The position numbers and the translations under genes are program-made. Below the pieces are notes generated by a model that was not told where the DNA came from, searched no databases, and worked only from the letters and a program-made list of their open reading frames with translations. Positions 46,737 through 58,725 of a stretch of DNA of 60,000 bases are shown here, in pieces (position 1 is the stretch's first letter; each line of letters opens with the position of its first letter). Source of the stretch: Nymphaea colorata. Its lineage: Eukaryota > Streptophyta > Magnoliopsida > Nymphaeales > Nymphaeaceae. The stretch spans positions 4,227,503 through 4,287,502 of the forward strand of contig NC_045143.1 in assembly GCF_008831285.2 (NCBI RefSeq). Direction: 5' to 3'.

Positions 46737-47743
46737 ATGGAGCGCAGAGGACTAGTCCTGAAGCTACTGCAAAGCCTCTGGTTCCTTCTTTTGCCACGGC
46801 TGTTCCGGCCGGTTCTTGCCGAAGTTCACTACCACGAGTGGCTTGTGAGTATCTGAACCAAGAGCTTTCTTAGTGGCCATTCTTCTTTTATTTATTGCAT
46901 GCCTGGCTCTTTCGGCAGGGTGTTTGTTTGCCATGGTACTCATGTAGACGGGCCCTGGCTTGTCGTTTTCACCCGTCAAGAAGAGCAAGTACAGATACGT
47001 CTTGCTTTCTGTGAATTAACCACACTCTTAGGGGCATAGTGTCGAAATGACGATACCCATTTGTTTGTTTGATTCTCATAAGTACTATCCTTCATACTGT
47101 TTACTGTTTTCTAAAGTATGACTAAAAATTAAGATAAGAAGACGATGAACTCAAAAGTTAATTTTTCCATTTCCTTTAATGCAAACATGGTGTTTTCGAC
47201 CCCAAACATGCAGAATGCACTGATGGAATCTGATGTTCCTGACCCGTATCATGGCAAAAAGCTGTGAGCATCCTTCTTCCAATGCAAAGCCTGCAGGGGA
47301 TAGGGTCCCCTCCCTTTTATTACTTAAGAGAAAGCATCCATTTTATTACTTAAGAGGAAAACAAAAATAGATACTGTGAACATCACAAAACAATGACGAT
47401 ACGATGTTGCTGATCCGTATCAGGGCAAAACCCTGCAGGCCTCCTTCTTCAACCTCAGTCGCACACCTGCCATGATAATTTTGAGACAGTGACGCTAACC
47501 AGGAGATTTCTTTTCTTGCTTCAGTTCCGACGAGGAGTTTTTTGTTTGTGTCCTGTCCTAACTAGAGCTACTGCTTGGGCTTTTCTTTGCACTTTTGGCC
47601 GCCCCTCAATTTCATGGCCATTACGGCAAAGAAAGTTCGGTTGAGAGGGACGTGAACCACCTACAATCTGAAAAATGAACTTTAATGTTATTATTTTAAT
47701 TTAGCTTCTACAGAAATTTCAAAAGATATGGTAGGTGCCGGAA

Positions 47744-47797
<54 letters not shown>

Positions 47798-50700
47798 TGC
47801 TTGAATTGATCAGCCCTTCAATTAAAAAAATTCCAAACCATTATTGTCTTTCTAAATAAATGCTGACGTATGAGATTTGAATAGTTCTGGAATGGGACAA
47901 AAAGATAGCTTTAGACTGAAGTATAAAATTCAAACGGCAGTACTTCTTGTAGATCATATTGGTGCACTATTTTTCATGTGTAGTATGATTAATGATTAAA
48001 ATACCCTTAGTTTATAGAACAAGAAAACTTGTTGTAAAAAAAAAAATTGAAAATGAAAAAAGAAAAAGTAAAAAAACTGTGGAAGACATTTTTTAATAAA
48101 TTATCAAATCCCTCACTATTCTCTTATATTTCATAAAACAAGTTATTTTTCCTCTACCTTACAGAATACACCTTATCCTAACTTTTGCCGTGCTCATAGC
48201 CAACGTTATCATATTATTTTCTGTCCTAATAAATCCGCCAAATGTCAGTACTTACCATGCCGAGCTTGCTTGATTTCTTTTAAAAGTTTACCGTATTTGA
48301 ATAGGTTTGACCGACAGCTACACCCTCAACTAACTGTGACGATCACATTCGATACAAGTAGCAGTTGCCACTGGGAAAGCTTACCAGAGGTGAATTTAAT
48401 GTCATAATAAATATTAAACAACCAGCTCGCTCTAAATAGTGAATAAGTCAGAAGTCATAAAATAATATAATGGGTGACAAGTTGAGCACGTTGGTAAAAA
48501 CCGTATTTTTTTAGTCTTCTTTTTTGCAAATTTACTATTTTACGATTGAGAGAAGATATTTCCAAATTATGGGAAAGATGGGAGAGTTGGGGAGCTTGAA
48601 AGAAGACACCCTTCGTCTTCCTCTTAAACGTATAAACTCTTCCGTTCAAAGAAAAAGGCAAAGTTTCTTAGGCGTACTTGACTTGTTTTTATAATTTTTT
48701 TAAAAATAAAAACCATACTTTTGATGAAAAATGATCAAATAAAGGCTTCATGTGAGAGTAAGGAGATTACTGCGGCTAAGTATGATGAAATAAAGACCAT
48801 ACTCTTGTGTGGCAGGTTGCCGCTACTCCATGCACCAGACTGTGTGAGACTAAGGAGATAATAACGGTCAATGGACAGTTCCCAGGACCAACTCTGTTCG
48901 TGAACAAGGGCGACACCGTCATCATCAACGCCTACAACCAAGCCAACTACTCTCTCACCATTCACTGGTAATTCACTACATACTCCACCGCTCTCTTCTT
49001 CTTCTTCTTCTTCTTCTTCTTCTTCTTCTTCTTCTTCTACGCAAAAGCCTCAGCGGCATACTGCAGTAATACGTCATGTTATGCAAAGATAATTATGAGT
49101 TACATGCGACGGATCAAACAGTTTCACTAGAGAGTGCCGGGGAAGGGTACTTTTCTTAGTTTCAAGTGAAGCTGCTTGAACATGTGTGTGTCCCTCTGCA
49201 TGCGTGCATGCAAATTTTCCGGGATTGCACGTATCAACCACCTGACTGTGGAAATGGAGATTCAGTGGCAACGTGATCTGATTTTTTGAGAACTTGATGT
49301 GAAAATGTAGGCATGGCTTGAAGCAGCCCAGGAACCCGTGGTCAGACGGGACAGAGTATATCACCATGTGTGGTGTTCCACCGGGAAAGAACTTCACCTA
49401 CACTCTTCTCTTCACAACCGAGGAAGGCACCATCTGGTATCACGCTCACAGTGACTGGACTCGCGCCACAGTTCACGGAGCCATAGTCATCTACCCAAGG
49501 ATGGGAACCACTTATCCCTTCCCAAAGCCAGACAAGGAATATGTTGTTGTTTTAGGTACGTTTGGCTCCTTCGCTGAAATTATATTGATTTTCGCCTTTA
49601 TTCTCTTCCTCTTCATTGAGATCCAGTAATCAGGCTGATGATCATCAAAAGTAAAAGTAAAATTGTGTGTGTGTGTGTGTGTGTGCGTGCGTGTCATTAT
49701 CATGTTTTCAAATACGATCAGGGTGATGGTGTATCTTTCTTAATTTCAAAATGCATACTGATAAAAAGTCCAATGTAAGCATATATGACTTGGTAGATGC
49801 TGTGCCCATCTTAGCTAGGGGGACGGAATTCGATTGGGTAATCTTCACTCGTAAATTTTGTTCCAATTAGGAAATTAGTATATATAAAAAGAAGTTGATG
49901 CAACCTTAAAAAGCTAGCTAGGATTAGGGCTGCATACGATAAAAAACAAAAACATCACTATCCTTCCAACTTACATAAAAGAGAGACCTCTGCATCCGCT
50001 AGTGATCAGAAGATCATGAGCTCTTCTTTGTTTTCATTGGCAGGTAGCGGCTGACACAAGGAATTGCAGACCAAACGACTATTACAAGTGTCCACCATGA
50101 TTTTATTAATTAGCATAAAAGTTTGATGCATTTCTGATTGTTTTGATCATTAAAAAAAGTTGAACTCTTCTGAACTTCATGAGTAAATGATTGTAGCACA
50201 CATGTACATATGTCTGTGTGTGTGTGTGTGTATGTGTGTGTGTGTGTGTGTGGGGGGGGGTGCGCTGGGATGCACGAGAGGGCAACGACATCAAACTCAA
50301 TTTGAATGCCTAGTGCCCTTCATAGTTTAACTGATCAGTATGCATCCACTTTGGATCCATTTTGTTACACAGAATTCAAGGGATTGAAATGTTTCCTTTC
50401 TTGTACAAACTATTTTAGGTGAATGGTGGAAAAGTGATGTGATGAATGTGTTGGTAGAAGCGTTGATTGGTGGCACTGATTTCAACATATCAGATGCTTA
50501 CACAATAAATGGCCAACCAGGTGACTTTTATGCATGCTCCCAATCAAGTAAGTAACTTGTCCCTCCTTAACGTTGTTGCTGGATGCTTATTGCTTGGGAT
50601 TTATATATCAAAATTTCAGTTTCAATTTCTTTTATTTAGCTACATCTTTTATATGCAATACAAGCGGCAGAAAGAAAGAAATTAAAATTGAACGCCCTTT

Positions 50701-52336
50701 TGTTATCTCATCAAAGCCTGAAGCACGCAGCTTTTAGCAACTTTTTCATTTATTAGGTTCAGCGTTTGCATGGACACAACATGGTTATTCCTTCAATTTC
50801 TTTCATTGGATGATTTGAATTTAATTCTGCTTCTGCAGACACAACACGGTTCGTTGTTGAGCATGGCAAAACATATCTTCTTCGTGTTGTCAATGCTGTA
50901 ATGAGCTTGGCACAGTTCTTCGGCATAGCCAATCACACACTCACAGTTGTTGGTAGAGATGGAGCCTACCTTAAACCGTTTGATAGAGAATTTGTCCTGG
51001 TAAACATAGCGCAGACAGTAGATATCCTTGTAACAGCAAACCAATCGCAAGGTCTCTATTATATGGCTGCCAGCCCTTACTCCACTGCACCAAAGAAAGC
51101 AAACTATGATGCCACAAAAACAACAGCCATAGTTGAATATAATGGCAATAACTCCTCTCAGGCTTCACCAATATCCTTCCCATATCTTCCATACTACAAT
51201 GACACAACTGCAGCATATGAATATGAACTGAACCTGAGAAGCCTAGCATCAAAAGAACATCCCATTGATGTCCCAATGGAGATCGACACTAGATTAGCCT
51301 TCACAATGTCCATGAATGAACTTGATTGCAACACTAGTGCCTGCATATTGGACTACAAGCTGGCTGCAAGTTTGAACAACATTTCTTTTGTCAATCCACA
51401 TATCGACATACTCGAGGCCTACTATCAAAGCATCAAGGGTGTTTACACGACTGATTTTCCAAGTTTCCCGCCGTATATGTTCAACTTTACGGCCGATGTT
51501 CTTCCGGATGATCTCCTACTTCCTACATTTGGGACGAGGGTGAAGGTGCTGAAGTATAATTCATCGGTGGAGCTTGTTTTGCAGACGACCAACTTAATGT
51601 TAGGGGATTATCACCCCATTCATTTGCATGGTTATCATTTCTATGTGGTTGGACAAGGCCATGGGAACTTTGATCCAGAGAAAGACCCACTTGAGTACAA
51701 CTTGGTTGATCCTCCAGAGGAAAATACGGTTGGAGTCCCATACAGTGGGTGGTCAGCTTTAAGATTCAGAGCAGATAATCCAGGTGGTTCAATTTTCTCC
51801 GTTTAATTTCCTTTCTGTATTCTTTCAAATCTCTCTCTCTCGTGACTTTTGATGTATTAAGTTAACAAGGACTCAAAATATGCTAGAACAAGTATTTTCA
51901 TGTTTAAATGTGTTTTTCCTAACAATAAAAAAGGCTCAGAAGCATGATTATCAAATCAAGTTTTTTCTTGTAAAATTTATCCAAACGACTGAATGATCTA
52001 TGTGTAAGAAGAAATAAAGAATGTCAATTTTTTTTGTGTGACCAGATTTGCCTTTGGTATGAACTGTCTACATCTTCCAACGGCCATATATGTATATATT
52101 TGCCTTGATCGTCAATTGGTAAATTTTTGCGTATAGGTGTATGGTTGCTTCATTGTCACTTGGAACGCCATTTCTCGTGGGGGATGACCACAGTGTTCAT
52201 AGTAATGGATGGTGAAACAGATGAAGCCCGTCTTCTACCTCCACCGACAGGCATGCCCAAGTGCTCAGATGCGGGGCTCATGACCAAGCCCTTTGATCAA
52301 CCTGACCAGCATGAAGGGGACGTGATATCTGAATGA
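46737..52336 (+). CDS. Laccase E, intact (592 aa, six exons)
   Basis: Secreted phenol-oxidising multicopper oxidase. Exons: 46737-46844, 48816-48967, 49311-49555, 50419-50547, 50839-51783 and 52137-52336 (1779 bases with stop). Exon 5 is 945 bases, one codon more than C and D (an extra residue in ASPISFPYLP). All introns are GT-AG. Copper ligands: HWHG, WYHAH, HPIHLHG (470-476) and HCHLERH (532-538), with Met543 axial. The signal peptide reads MERRGLVLKLL with a W-F-L-rich core, then RPVLA. Exon 4 reads MNVLVEALIGGTDFNISDAYT, closer to A than to C and D. The motif at the end reads PPPTGMPKCSD, followed by the same acidic [10 protein letters not shown] tail. Intron 2 has a long (CTT)n but not the repeated donors of C and D. 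Upstream it has a TATA box but no intact G-box. Confidence 0.95.
47747..47795. repeat. (TA)n microsatellite in intron 1 of laccase E
   Basis: 49 bases here against 67 in the copy at 59628-59694, the main difference between the two duplicates. Confidence 0.95.
48994..49038. repeat. (CTT)n run near the start of intron 2 of laccase E
   Basis: About 14 CTT units, 27 bases after the donor. C and D carry shorter runs within the repeated donor units. Confidence 0.9.
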
Positions 52337-52461
52337 TTACTGCCAGTTGTGTCAAGATTTTGAAAAGCTCAGATGCAGTAGCAGATGTTGTTGGGTTGGA
52401 TTCTCCAAGATTTGCATGATTCCTTTATAGGAGGAACTGGAATATGATCAGTTCCCTAAGC

Positions 52462-52467
52462 AATAAA
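52462..52467 (+). other. Polyadenylation signal of laccase E
   Basis: AATAAA 125 bases after the stop, in the conserved CTAAGCAATAAA block. Confidence 0.6.
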
Positions 52468-52684
52468 TGTATGAAGTTGAAAGGAACTTGCCACACAATG
52501 TCCTATCATCGCTTATTTCCATTCATCCTCAATCTATTCTGTAATTTTTCAAAGAACGACAGTTTTTCACTGTCATCAAGATTAAAATCGATTTCATATT
52601 GAATGTCAGGGGAAATTCCAGGTCACCGTTATGTACTCCAAGAGACCATATATCGCCTTCTCACCAACCACATGATAATAGTAG

Positions 52685-52688
<4 letters not shown>

Positions 52689-52774
<86 letters not shown>
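52689..52774. repeat. (TA)n microsatellite downstream of laccase E
   Basis: 43 TA units, the longest simple repeat in the window. Confidence 0.95.
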
Positions 52775-52776
<2 letters not shown>

Positions 52777-53232
52777 AAAAATTGAATATTAAAAGAAAAA
52801 CAAGGGCAAAAAATTTGATGAGAATTTTAGTCATCTACTATTACTCTAAATCTTCTTTTCCTGCTTTTTTGCTCAACCACCCATCTGCTTTAGATGGATG
52901 GCTCCTGGCCATGGGTTACTCTATGTAGGTAGAATCATCGTTTACTATATATATATATATATATCCAGCAAGCACCACCTGAATTAGCTGGCAAGCTCTT
53001 TCCCCTTGCCACTCTCCAATGGGCATCTGTGGCAGATGCGCAGCCATCTGCAAAACTTATTCAAATCTTTTAGATCAAACTCCTTTCTGCACTTTCCTAT
53101 TTTGTCAACAGCTTCCTATGCAAGACTGCCGGTAGGTTGGCTTCCCTTCCTTGCTTTTTGCTGATGAATCAAAGAATTACAAAAGAAACAGACAACAAGC
53201 TTAAGGCGCTAGACCACGCTTGATTCACTACT

Positions 53233-53560
53233 TCACACGCACCTACAAAAAGATGATTGATGATTTCTTCGCACATCAGGCATGCATTTATTAGCAAGAC
53301 CAACCCCAAATGATTTCAGTGTGTTCAATGAAACTAATTTTCCTTCCATCACCAGGAACCACGAATCACTTGGCAGCTCTGGAATTGCATCACATTCCCA
53401 CATTAGCTTATCTTCTTCATTCAATAATGATATATTCCTTATCCTCGCTTGCGAAGATAACCAGAACCAAACTCCACGACAACCTGCTCCATCAGTACAT
53501 CCCTCTGCTGACTGTCCATGGGTTTCAAATTCTCTGCTTCAGCAAGAAATGCCAAAACCG
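53233..53560 (-). pseudogene. Coding-like fragment of an unidentified gene
   Basis: On the - strand, about 53550-53445 reads VLAFLAEAENLKP, then RDVLMEQVVVEFGSGYLRKR, up to a stop. Then 53424-53233 is open and reads NEEDKLMWECDAIPELPSD, then WFLVMEGKLV, LKSFGVGLANKCMPDV and on to a stop. The composition is protein-like, and parts are conserved (with a stop) in the flanks of C and D. I do not recognise the family. It may be a decayed neighbour gene once placed tail-to-tail with the ancestral laccase. Confidence 0.45.
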
Positions 53561-54489
53561 CAACTCTCAGCCCAGAAATGAGTTAATTTTCTTGCCGTCT
53601 CCCAATTTCCACCTAATTAAAGCCCATATGATCCTTTACAACTCAACCATGATACAATAGGGCTTACCCTTCAGTCCGCAGACTTTTAACCTTCAGATAA
53701 TTTGCAGATGTGAGCACTCATTTGTGGCAGCACATCTGAACTAATACTTATAAAATACATGCCAATCTGCATTTGTGAGGTATCAATGGCCTTGATAATT
53801 TCATGCGAGAGTGAGAAAGAAAGATGGCGTTTCCTGTAGCTATGCACATCTTGTACTTCTTCTGGTTTTACTTCTTGAACCAGCTAGTCGAGAAACAGAG
53901 ATATCTAGCTACTGATCAGAAAGCTGGAGACGACGGATGGAAGGGCAATGTGACTTAAATTACAAAGAAATATTGGAATTCGAGAACACAAAATGAGGAC
54001 TGATCAACATCAATAATTGCAAATCAGAAAAATCAGATCCAATGAAAACGTGCTTAACATTTTCTCAAAACTTGACGATCTGGGATCAATTATCTACTTG
54101 ATTCCCTCCGATCTACTCTAACATGCCAAGCCAGGGTCAGTTAGATTGGTAGGATGATGAATAGACACATGGGTACGTGCACACCGACTATCTCTCTCTA
54201 GATATGGATTTTGTGTGTGACTGATCTGAGTGCTTTATCTTGTTTTTTTATAAATCCAACCATATGGATGAACCCAGACTTTTTTTAAAAAATATTATTA
54301 TTTTTCATGCTTCTTTTTGTCTTATAAATTTTGACATTTTGCATTCATTTACATGCAATTGCACTTATAAGAGATTGCAGTTAATATGCAATGATGAACC
54401 TTGTTATATGTGTCATACTACTACAACAAATAGTACATACAACTACAGTATGTTAATGACTAAAATATCCTTAGCTTGTGGGCATCCGG

Positions 54490-54775
54490 ACAGGTGAGCC
54501 CAGCCCCATAGCCCGGGTATTGGCTCGGGCCCAGCCCATTTAAAATTATAAAATAAATTTTTAATTATAAAATAAATTGATTAAATATAAAATATATATT
54601 ATTAAAACAAACAAATTTAAAAAAATATATTTTTTTAATCTAAACGGGTCGGGCTGGGCTGACCCGGCCAGCCTATCATGCCCAGGACCTACCCGGGCTT
54701 GATTTTTCCGGCCCAAGCCTGGGCCGGGGTGGGCCGGCCTGGTGGCTGCTCGGCCCGACGCTCAGCCTTACTTAG
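54490..54775. repeat. GC-rich GGGCCC/CCCGGG repeat with an AT-rich core
   Basis: Two GC-rich ends full of GGGCCGGCC/CCCGGGC words surround an AT-rich middle (54540-54640). A shorter relative lies at about 32525-32575. It looks like a dispersed non-coding repeat. Its family was not identified. Confidence 0.5.
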
Positions 54776-55262
54776 CTTACATTAAAAAAAAAAAAAAAAA
54801 ATTTGTAAAGTAAAAATTAGGAATGAAAAAAAGTAAAAGGATTATGAAGGACATTTTTTAATAAATTATCTAACTGTCCTTCCCTCTTTTTACTTTTACT
54901 GTGATGGTCTTTCTCTCGTGCAATGAATGGTCGGATGTGTCATGAAAGAAGACGTCGTGCCACGACAGATAGTTAGTTTAATCTTTCTCTCTCTCTTTTT
55001 CTCACAAAAAGATGTGTAGCCTTACTCACTGGATATATGGCACTGTTGAGAGGACTGTGGGATCCAAAAGAAAGACGAGAGGAAACAGATTGGCAAGGAA
55101 TTCAAGCAGTCTTAGTCATGCCAGTTGGGTGACGCTGACAAGCTCTGTGAGATCCAAATGAAACATGAGAGAAAAACAGATTAGAAAGTGCAAAGAGCAA
55201 GTATGGAACATGTAGAAAGAATAAGAAGAAAATTTCCTTTGAAAATAAAATTTATAACTTAC

Positions 55263-55638
55263 CTCCTGCTTTTCACCATAGCCATCGAAATCGACACTGA
55301 AGTTGTATACCATGGGATTCAAAGAGGCAAGCTTCATGGAAAGAAAAAGGGAGATGGTTTAAAATTTGAAAGTCAGTTAACTGAGGAATTTAGAAACAGT
55401 AAAAAATTGTTCCTAAATGCCATCAAGTCACAAAGCGGTTATCTAGACTTGATTTTGCAAGGGTAATACCTAGCAGATTCAGTTGACAGACCTTCTCACA
55501 GCCCGGAACAAGCTCTTCCAACATCTTCATCCCCTCACTGATTTTTTCTTTCGTCGCATTCATTCACATGTTAACAAGAAAATTTGGTTTCAGATTTAAT
55601 TTGGTATTGGCTTGTCCTCTCCTTGCCCTCACAAGAAC
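55263..55638 (-). pseudogene. bHLH transcription factor fragment (CIB/BPE-like), broken
   Basis: Three pieces follow the order of plant bHLH proteins of the CIB/BPE group. 55638-55603 reads VLVRARRGQANT (the family has VRARRGQAT). 55557-55492 reads ATKEKISEGMKMLEELVPGC then EK, the first helix. 55346-55263 reads FLSMKLASLNP then a short tail and a GTAAGT donor. The basic DNA-contact residues (the H-x3-E-x3-R part of SLAERVRR) are replaced by unrelated sequence, and the second helix (family pattern ALMLDEIINYVQSLQRQVE) is missing. It cannot make a DNA-binding domain. The strong match of the three pieces makes the family call fairly safe; the subgroup is less sure. Confidence 0.72.
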
Positions 55639-55659
55639 TGCGCGCCAACATGGTTTGAC

Positions 55660-58018
55660 AATATTACTGGAAAGAAGCAAATGATCAGAGAACAGTTACG
55701 AGTTTAAAGGACATTTAAACATCCGATTCAACAGATGTATCATCTCCAAACTAAACTCCAACAAGAAAAAACATCATAACTAGCATATAGATGAAAAATG
55801 ATTATGCTACCACTGCATGTACAACCAGTGAGAACTGCCTTACCATTAAAAATAAAATCAAGATGAATTAAAATTTCAGTCCAATGTGGGACAGCTCAGA
55901 TCTGCTAGTACGCATGCAGATTGATGGCTGAGATCCAAAAATTATCCTAATTATCTCAATTCGCCATTATGTAGCACAGCCCCTTCAGTAATTATTTTAT
56001 ATAAATGGCAGTTATTGCATAATTAAAAATTAAAAATTTTCAGAAGACAGAGCTTTTCATTTTAAAAAAAGTTCAAGAAAAATAAAAAAAATACGAAGAG
56101 GCCCTTAAATTAAAATCGGCTGATATAGGATTACAGAACAACTTTTCAAACGTAACAAATGGGCGTTCATGATTGCATTAAAATTCTCAAATCTCTGCCA
56201 CTGACAAAAAAAAAAATCAATCAAGAAAACTAATTTACACGGTTATCCCTCTCAAATTTTTTATTTTACGGCGAAGGTGCAAACTCACGCTTGACTTAAC
56301 ACTTTCTGAAATAGAATAAAAACCAACCAATTACATCACCATACAAACATATAGATCACGCTGCGTACCAACCCTAGCCCTATTCAATTGTGCCAACAAC
56401 CTACGGGAAAATGCTTTGATTATAAATTCTTTCCACTTTCTGTATCAACAAACTAATGCATATCAGGAAAAATTTGGGCTACTGCATGTCTTCATCTTGA
56501 GACTAATATTTTTGCTGCAAGGTGTAACAACAATACTTAGACAAGTTGAAGCCCCGCCACAAGAAAACCATCTCAGACAAACAAAATTTGTGAACACCTT
56601 GTTTGAGCATCTCAAATAAGCCCCCTCTTTACATGTAAATGTTTGTGTTAACTAAGGTCTTTTTTTTATTATATGAACAATTTTAGCTAGGTGGTGAAAA
56701 AGTAAGGGGTTGGCGCACCAGTTCAAGGCAGCTGGTCACTAATTTGAGTGGCCTGCATGAGCACTATATGTCAAAATTGTGAGGAAAGTCACACACTAGT
56801 TGATATGCAGCACAAGGAAAGGGAAAAGGGTTTCGGCTCTCATAAGTTTGTGGGGCCTCCTCTCATCTACTCAGTACTCACCCATCACGTAGCTTCCATG
56901 CACTCATGCTCTGAATCAAGTAATTTGCCCCACCTCGATGTTAATATATATTGGTCCCCCAGGGACTTATATAATCTTAGTTTGAATTTCTTTGATTTAG
57001 CAACCTTTTTCATATGTAATGCAACATCTCATCAAAAGTTGCAACTTTTTGGTTCATATATAAGTTTGTTTCGACGCATGTTTCCAATTATTCATTTGGA
57101 TCTCGAATCAGCTGCCAATTCGAACTCATATATCTTCCCGGTTCAGATGTAATCAGAATTGCACAGACTTCCTGAAATTGAATTTGACCCCGAAGGAATA
57201 TTTTTCACTGTAATCTTTTTCCCTTAGCCGCATATATATAAGTTCAGATGCGAATTAATCTGCTCGGATATACAAGTTGGGCCACCAGTTGCTCATTTTA
57301 AATCTGATCAGTCCTACTTCAAAGTAGACTTGGCTTAAGGCATAAGGACCTTTTTGTTTCTTTGGATCCTCTTTTGTTAGCCGACAGCACTGGAACTAAA
57401 AATTTTTTGCTAAAGGACATTAATATTTGGATTTGTAACTTTTAGGGGTAGTTTGGCAGTAGAAACCTTTTGTAAGTATCTAATAAAACAGTTTTAAAGA
57501 TTGGAGTAGGTTCACAAAACAATAGTTCTAGTACCCAATGAACTTACCCTAAAAATTGAGACTGATTTATGAGACACTCACAACCAAACGTTCCTTTAAA
57601 TAGCAACTAATTTGTAAATAAGTAAATAACTATAAAATATTAATTATGTGATTTTAATTTATGCGAGTCTGGATGGACAATTGGCTAAACAAGTTCACAT
57701 GTGCTTGCATTCTATCCTTGTTCTATGGATCAACCTTTCACTTTCATCTCATGTCCATGCTGTATGTATCGACGTTTCACTTTAATGTCATGTCCTTGTT
57801 CTATTCATGTTTCACTTTCATGTCAATATCAATTTAAGTTGGCCAGCATAATGATCTGCGGTGGCCGGTTGTTTGGCTGACGGCATGCACCCACCAAGTG
57901 GTAAAAGGTGCAACCACCACCACAGGGCAAAGGTGTGACCGAGTGTGTATATGTGTTTATGTCACCATATTTGCGGCGATATTTATGAGCAACTTATGTG
58001 GTCAAGTATAGAGTGCGC
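55660..58018. other. Spacer with no supported gene
   Basis: AT-rich. A 134-codon open frame at 56748-57152 has no recognisable motif and is not called. No laccase similarity was seen. 57840-57990 is a locally GC-richer stretch of unknown nature. Confidence 0.5.
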
Positions 58019-58084
58019 TCCCCCATGAAATCTGGAGGCTGGAGAAGAGAACGTCTGAGGCTCGATCGCTGCATTGAACTTCAC

Positions 58085-58163
58085 ATGCGAATGGAGTTGA
58101 TCTTCTTCTTCTTTCGATTTTGAAGTTGCCCGCGAGGTCTATGACTCACTACCAAGACTTGGT
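58085..58163 (+). pseudogene. Relic of the second type of laccase first exon
   Basis: 58035-58163 matches 15350-15480 of pseudogene B, with the same start (MRMELIFFFF) and the same ending (ACTCACTACCAAGACTTGGT). Eight bases of the CTT-rich core are missing, so the frame stops early, and the donor after it is lost (GGTTGAAAAG). It lies directly before the duplicated promoter block of F. Confidence 0.7.
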
Positions 58164-58554
58164 TGAAAAGTTCATATTAATAAGGAAGCCATAATGAATT
58201 GGAAGACTACTAAGACTTCCTTAAGCAAGCTGGGCGCCTATCTAAAACTCGCGTGGATTATTTTAAAGTCCATTATTTTTTGGTGTTTCAAAGTTAGGGG
58301 CCCATAAAATACAATTCGTCCGTCGAACTTAGTAGATTATTTTAGACCAATAAGTTCATTGGTATCGTCATGAACACTCAATATCGAATTCATTGCTATC
58401 GTCATTAACACTCAATAGATAATATATCATGGGGCACGAGGAAAGTAACCTTTAAAAAAAAAAATCACGGATCACAGGGAAATGGAAGGGAATGGTCAGC
58501 TCTTGGTTGAAAGGAAGATACCAGCACAGAGGTAGGTCGGAGACGAACTCCGTG

Positions 58555-58562
58555 TATATAAA
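58555..58562 (+). promoter_or_regulatory. TATA box of laccase F
   Basis: TATATAAA, 63 bases before the ATG at 58618, identical to E. Confidence 0.8.
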
Positions 58563-58617
58563 ACTCCACTGAGCAGTGTGGGGGACTGTGTGGAAGGACA
58601 GGACGCCTGCAAGGACG

Positions 58618-58725
58618 ATGGAGCGCAGAGGACTAGTCCTGAAGCTACTGCAAAGCCTCTGGTTCCTTCTTTTGCCACGGCTGTTCCGGCCGGTTCTTGC
58701 CGAAGTTCACTACCACGAGTGGCTT
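58618..58725 (+). CDS. Laccase F, first exon only (gene leaves the window)
   Basis: Identical to exon 1 of E: 36 codons with the signal peptide and AEVHYHEWL, then a GTGAGT donor at 58726. The rest of the window (58726-60000) is intron 1, nearly identical to that of E and containing a 67-base TA tract (59628-59694). In E, exon 2 begins 1971 bases after exon 1, so exon 2 of F would lie about 700 bases beyond the edge. Whether F is complete cannot be seen. Confidence 0.85.

Larger units (their letters stand above)
46402..48102 (+). repeat. Segmental duplication, copy 1 (promoter to intron 1 of E)
   Basis: Matches 58282-60000 at a constant offset of 11881 bases up to the TA tract, with no mismatch seen by eye. 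The TA tract is 18 bases shorter here (47747-47795). A later A run is one base longer here (11 against 10). The match continues to the end of the window, so the true length is unknown. Confidence 0.93.
52337..54480. other. 3' flank of laccase E
   Basis: AATAAA lies at 52462-52467. A (TA)n of 86 bases lies at 52689-52774 and a short one at 52948-52965. 53000-53350 matches the flanks of C and D. - strand coding-like traces lie at 53233-53560. No + strand gene was found. Confidence 0.65.

Noticed and set aside
56748-57152. 134-codon open frame on the + strand
   Set aside because: No domain, signal or homologous copy recognised; no clear promoter or splice sites. It could be real, but nothing supports it.
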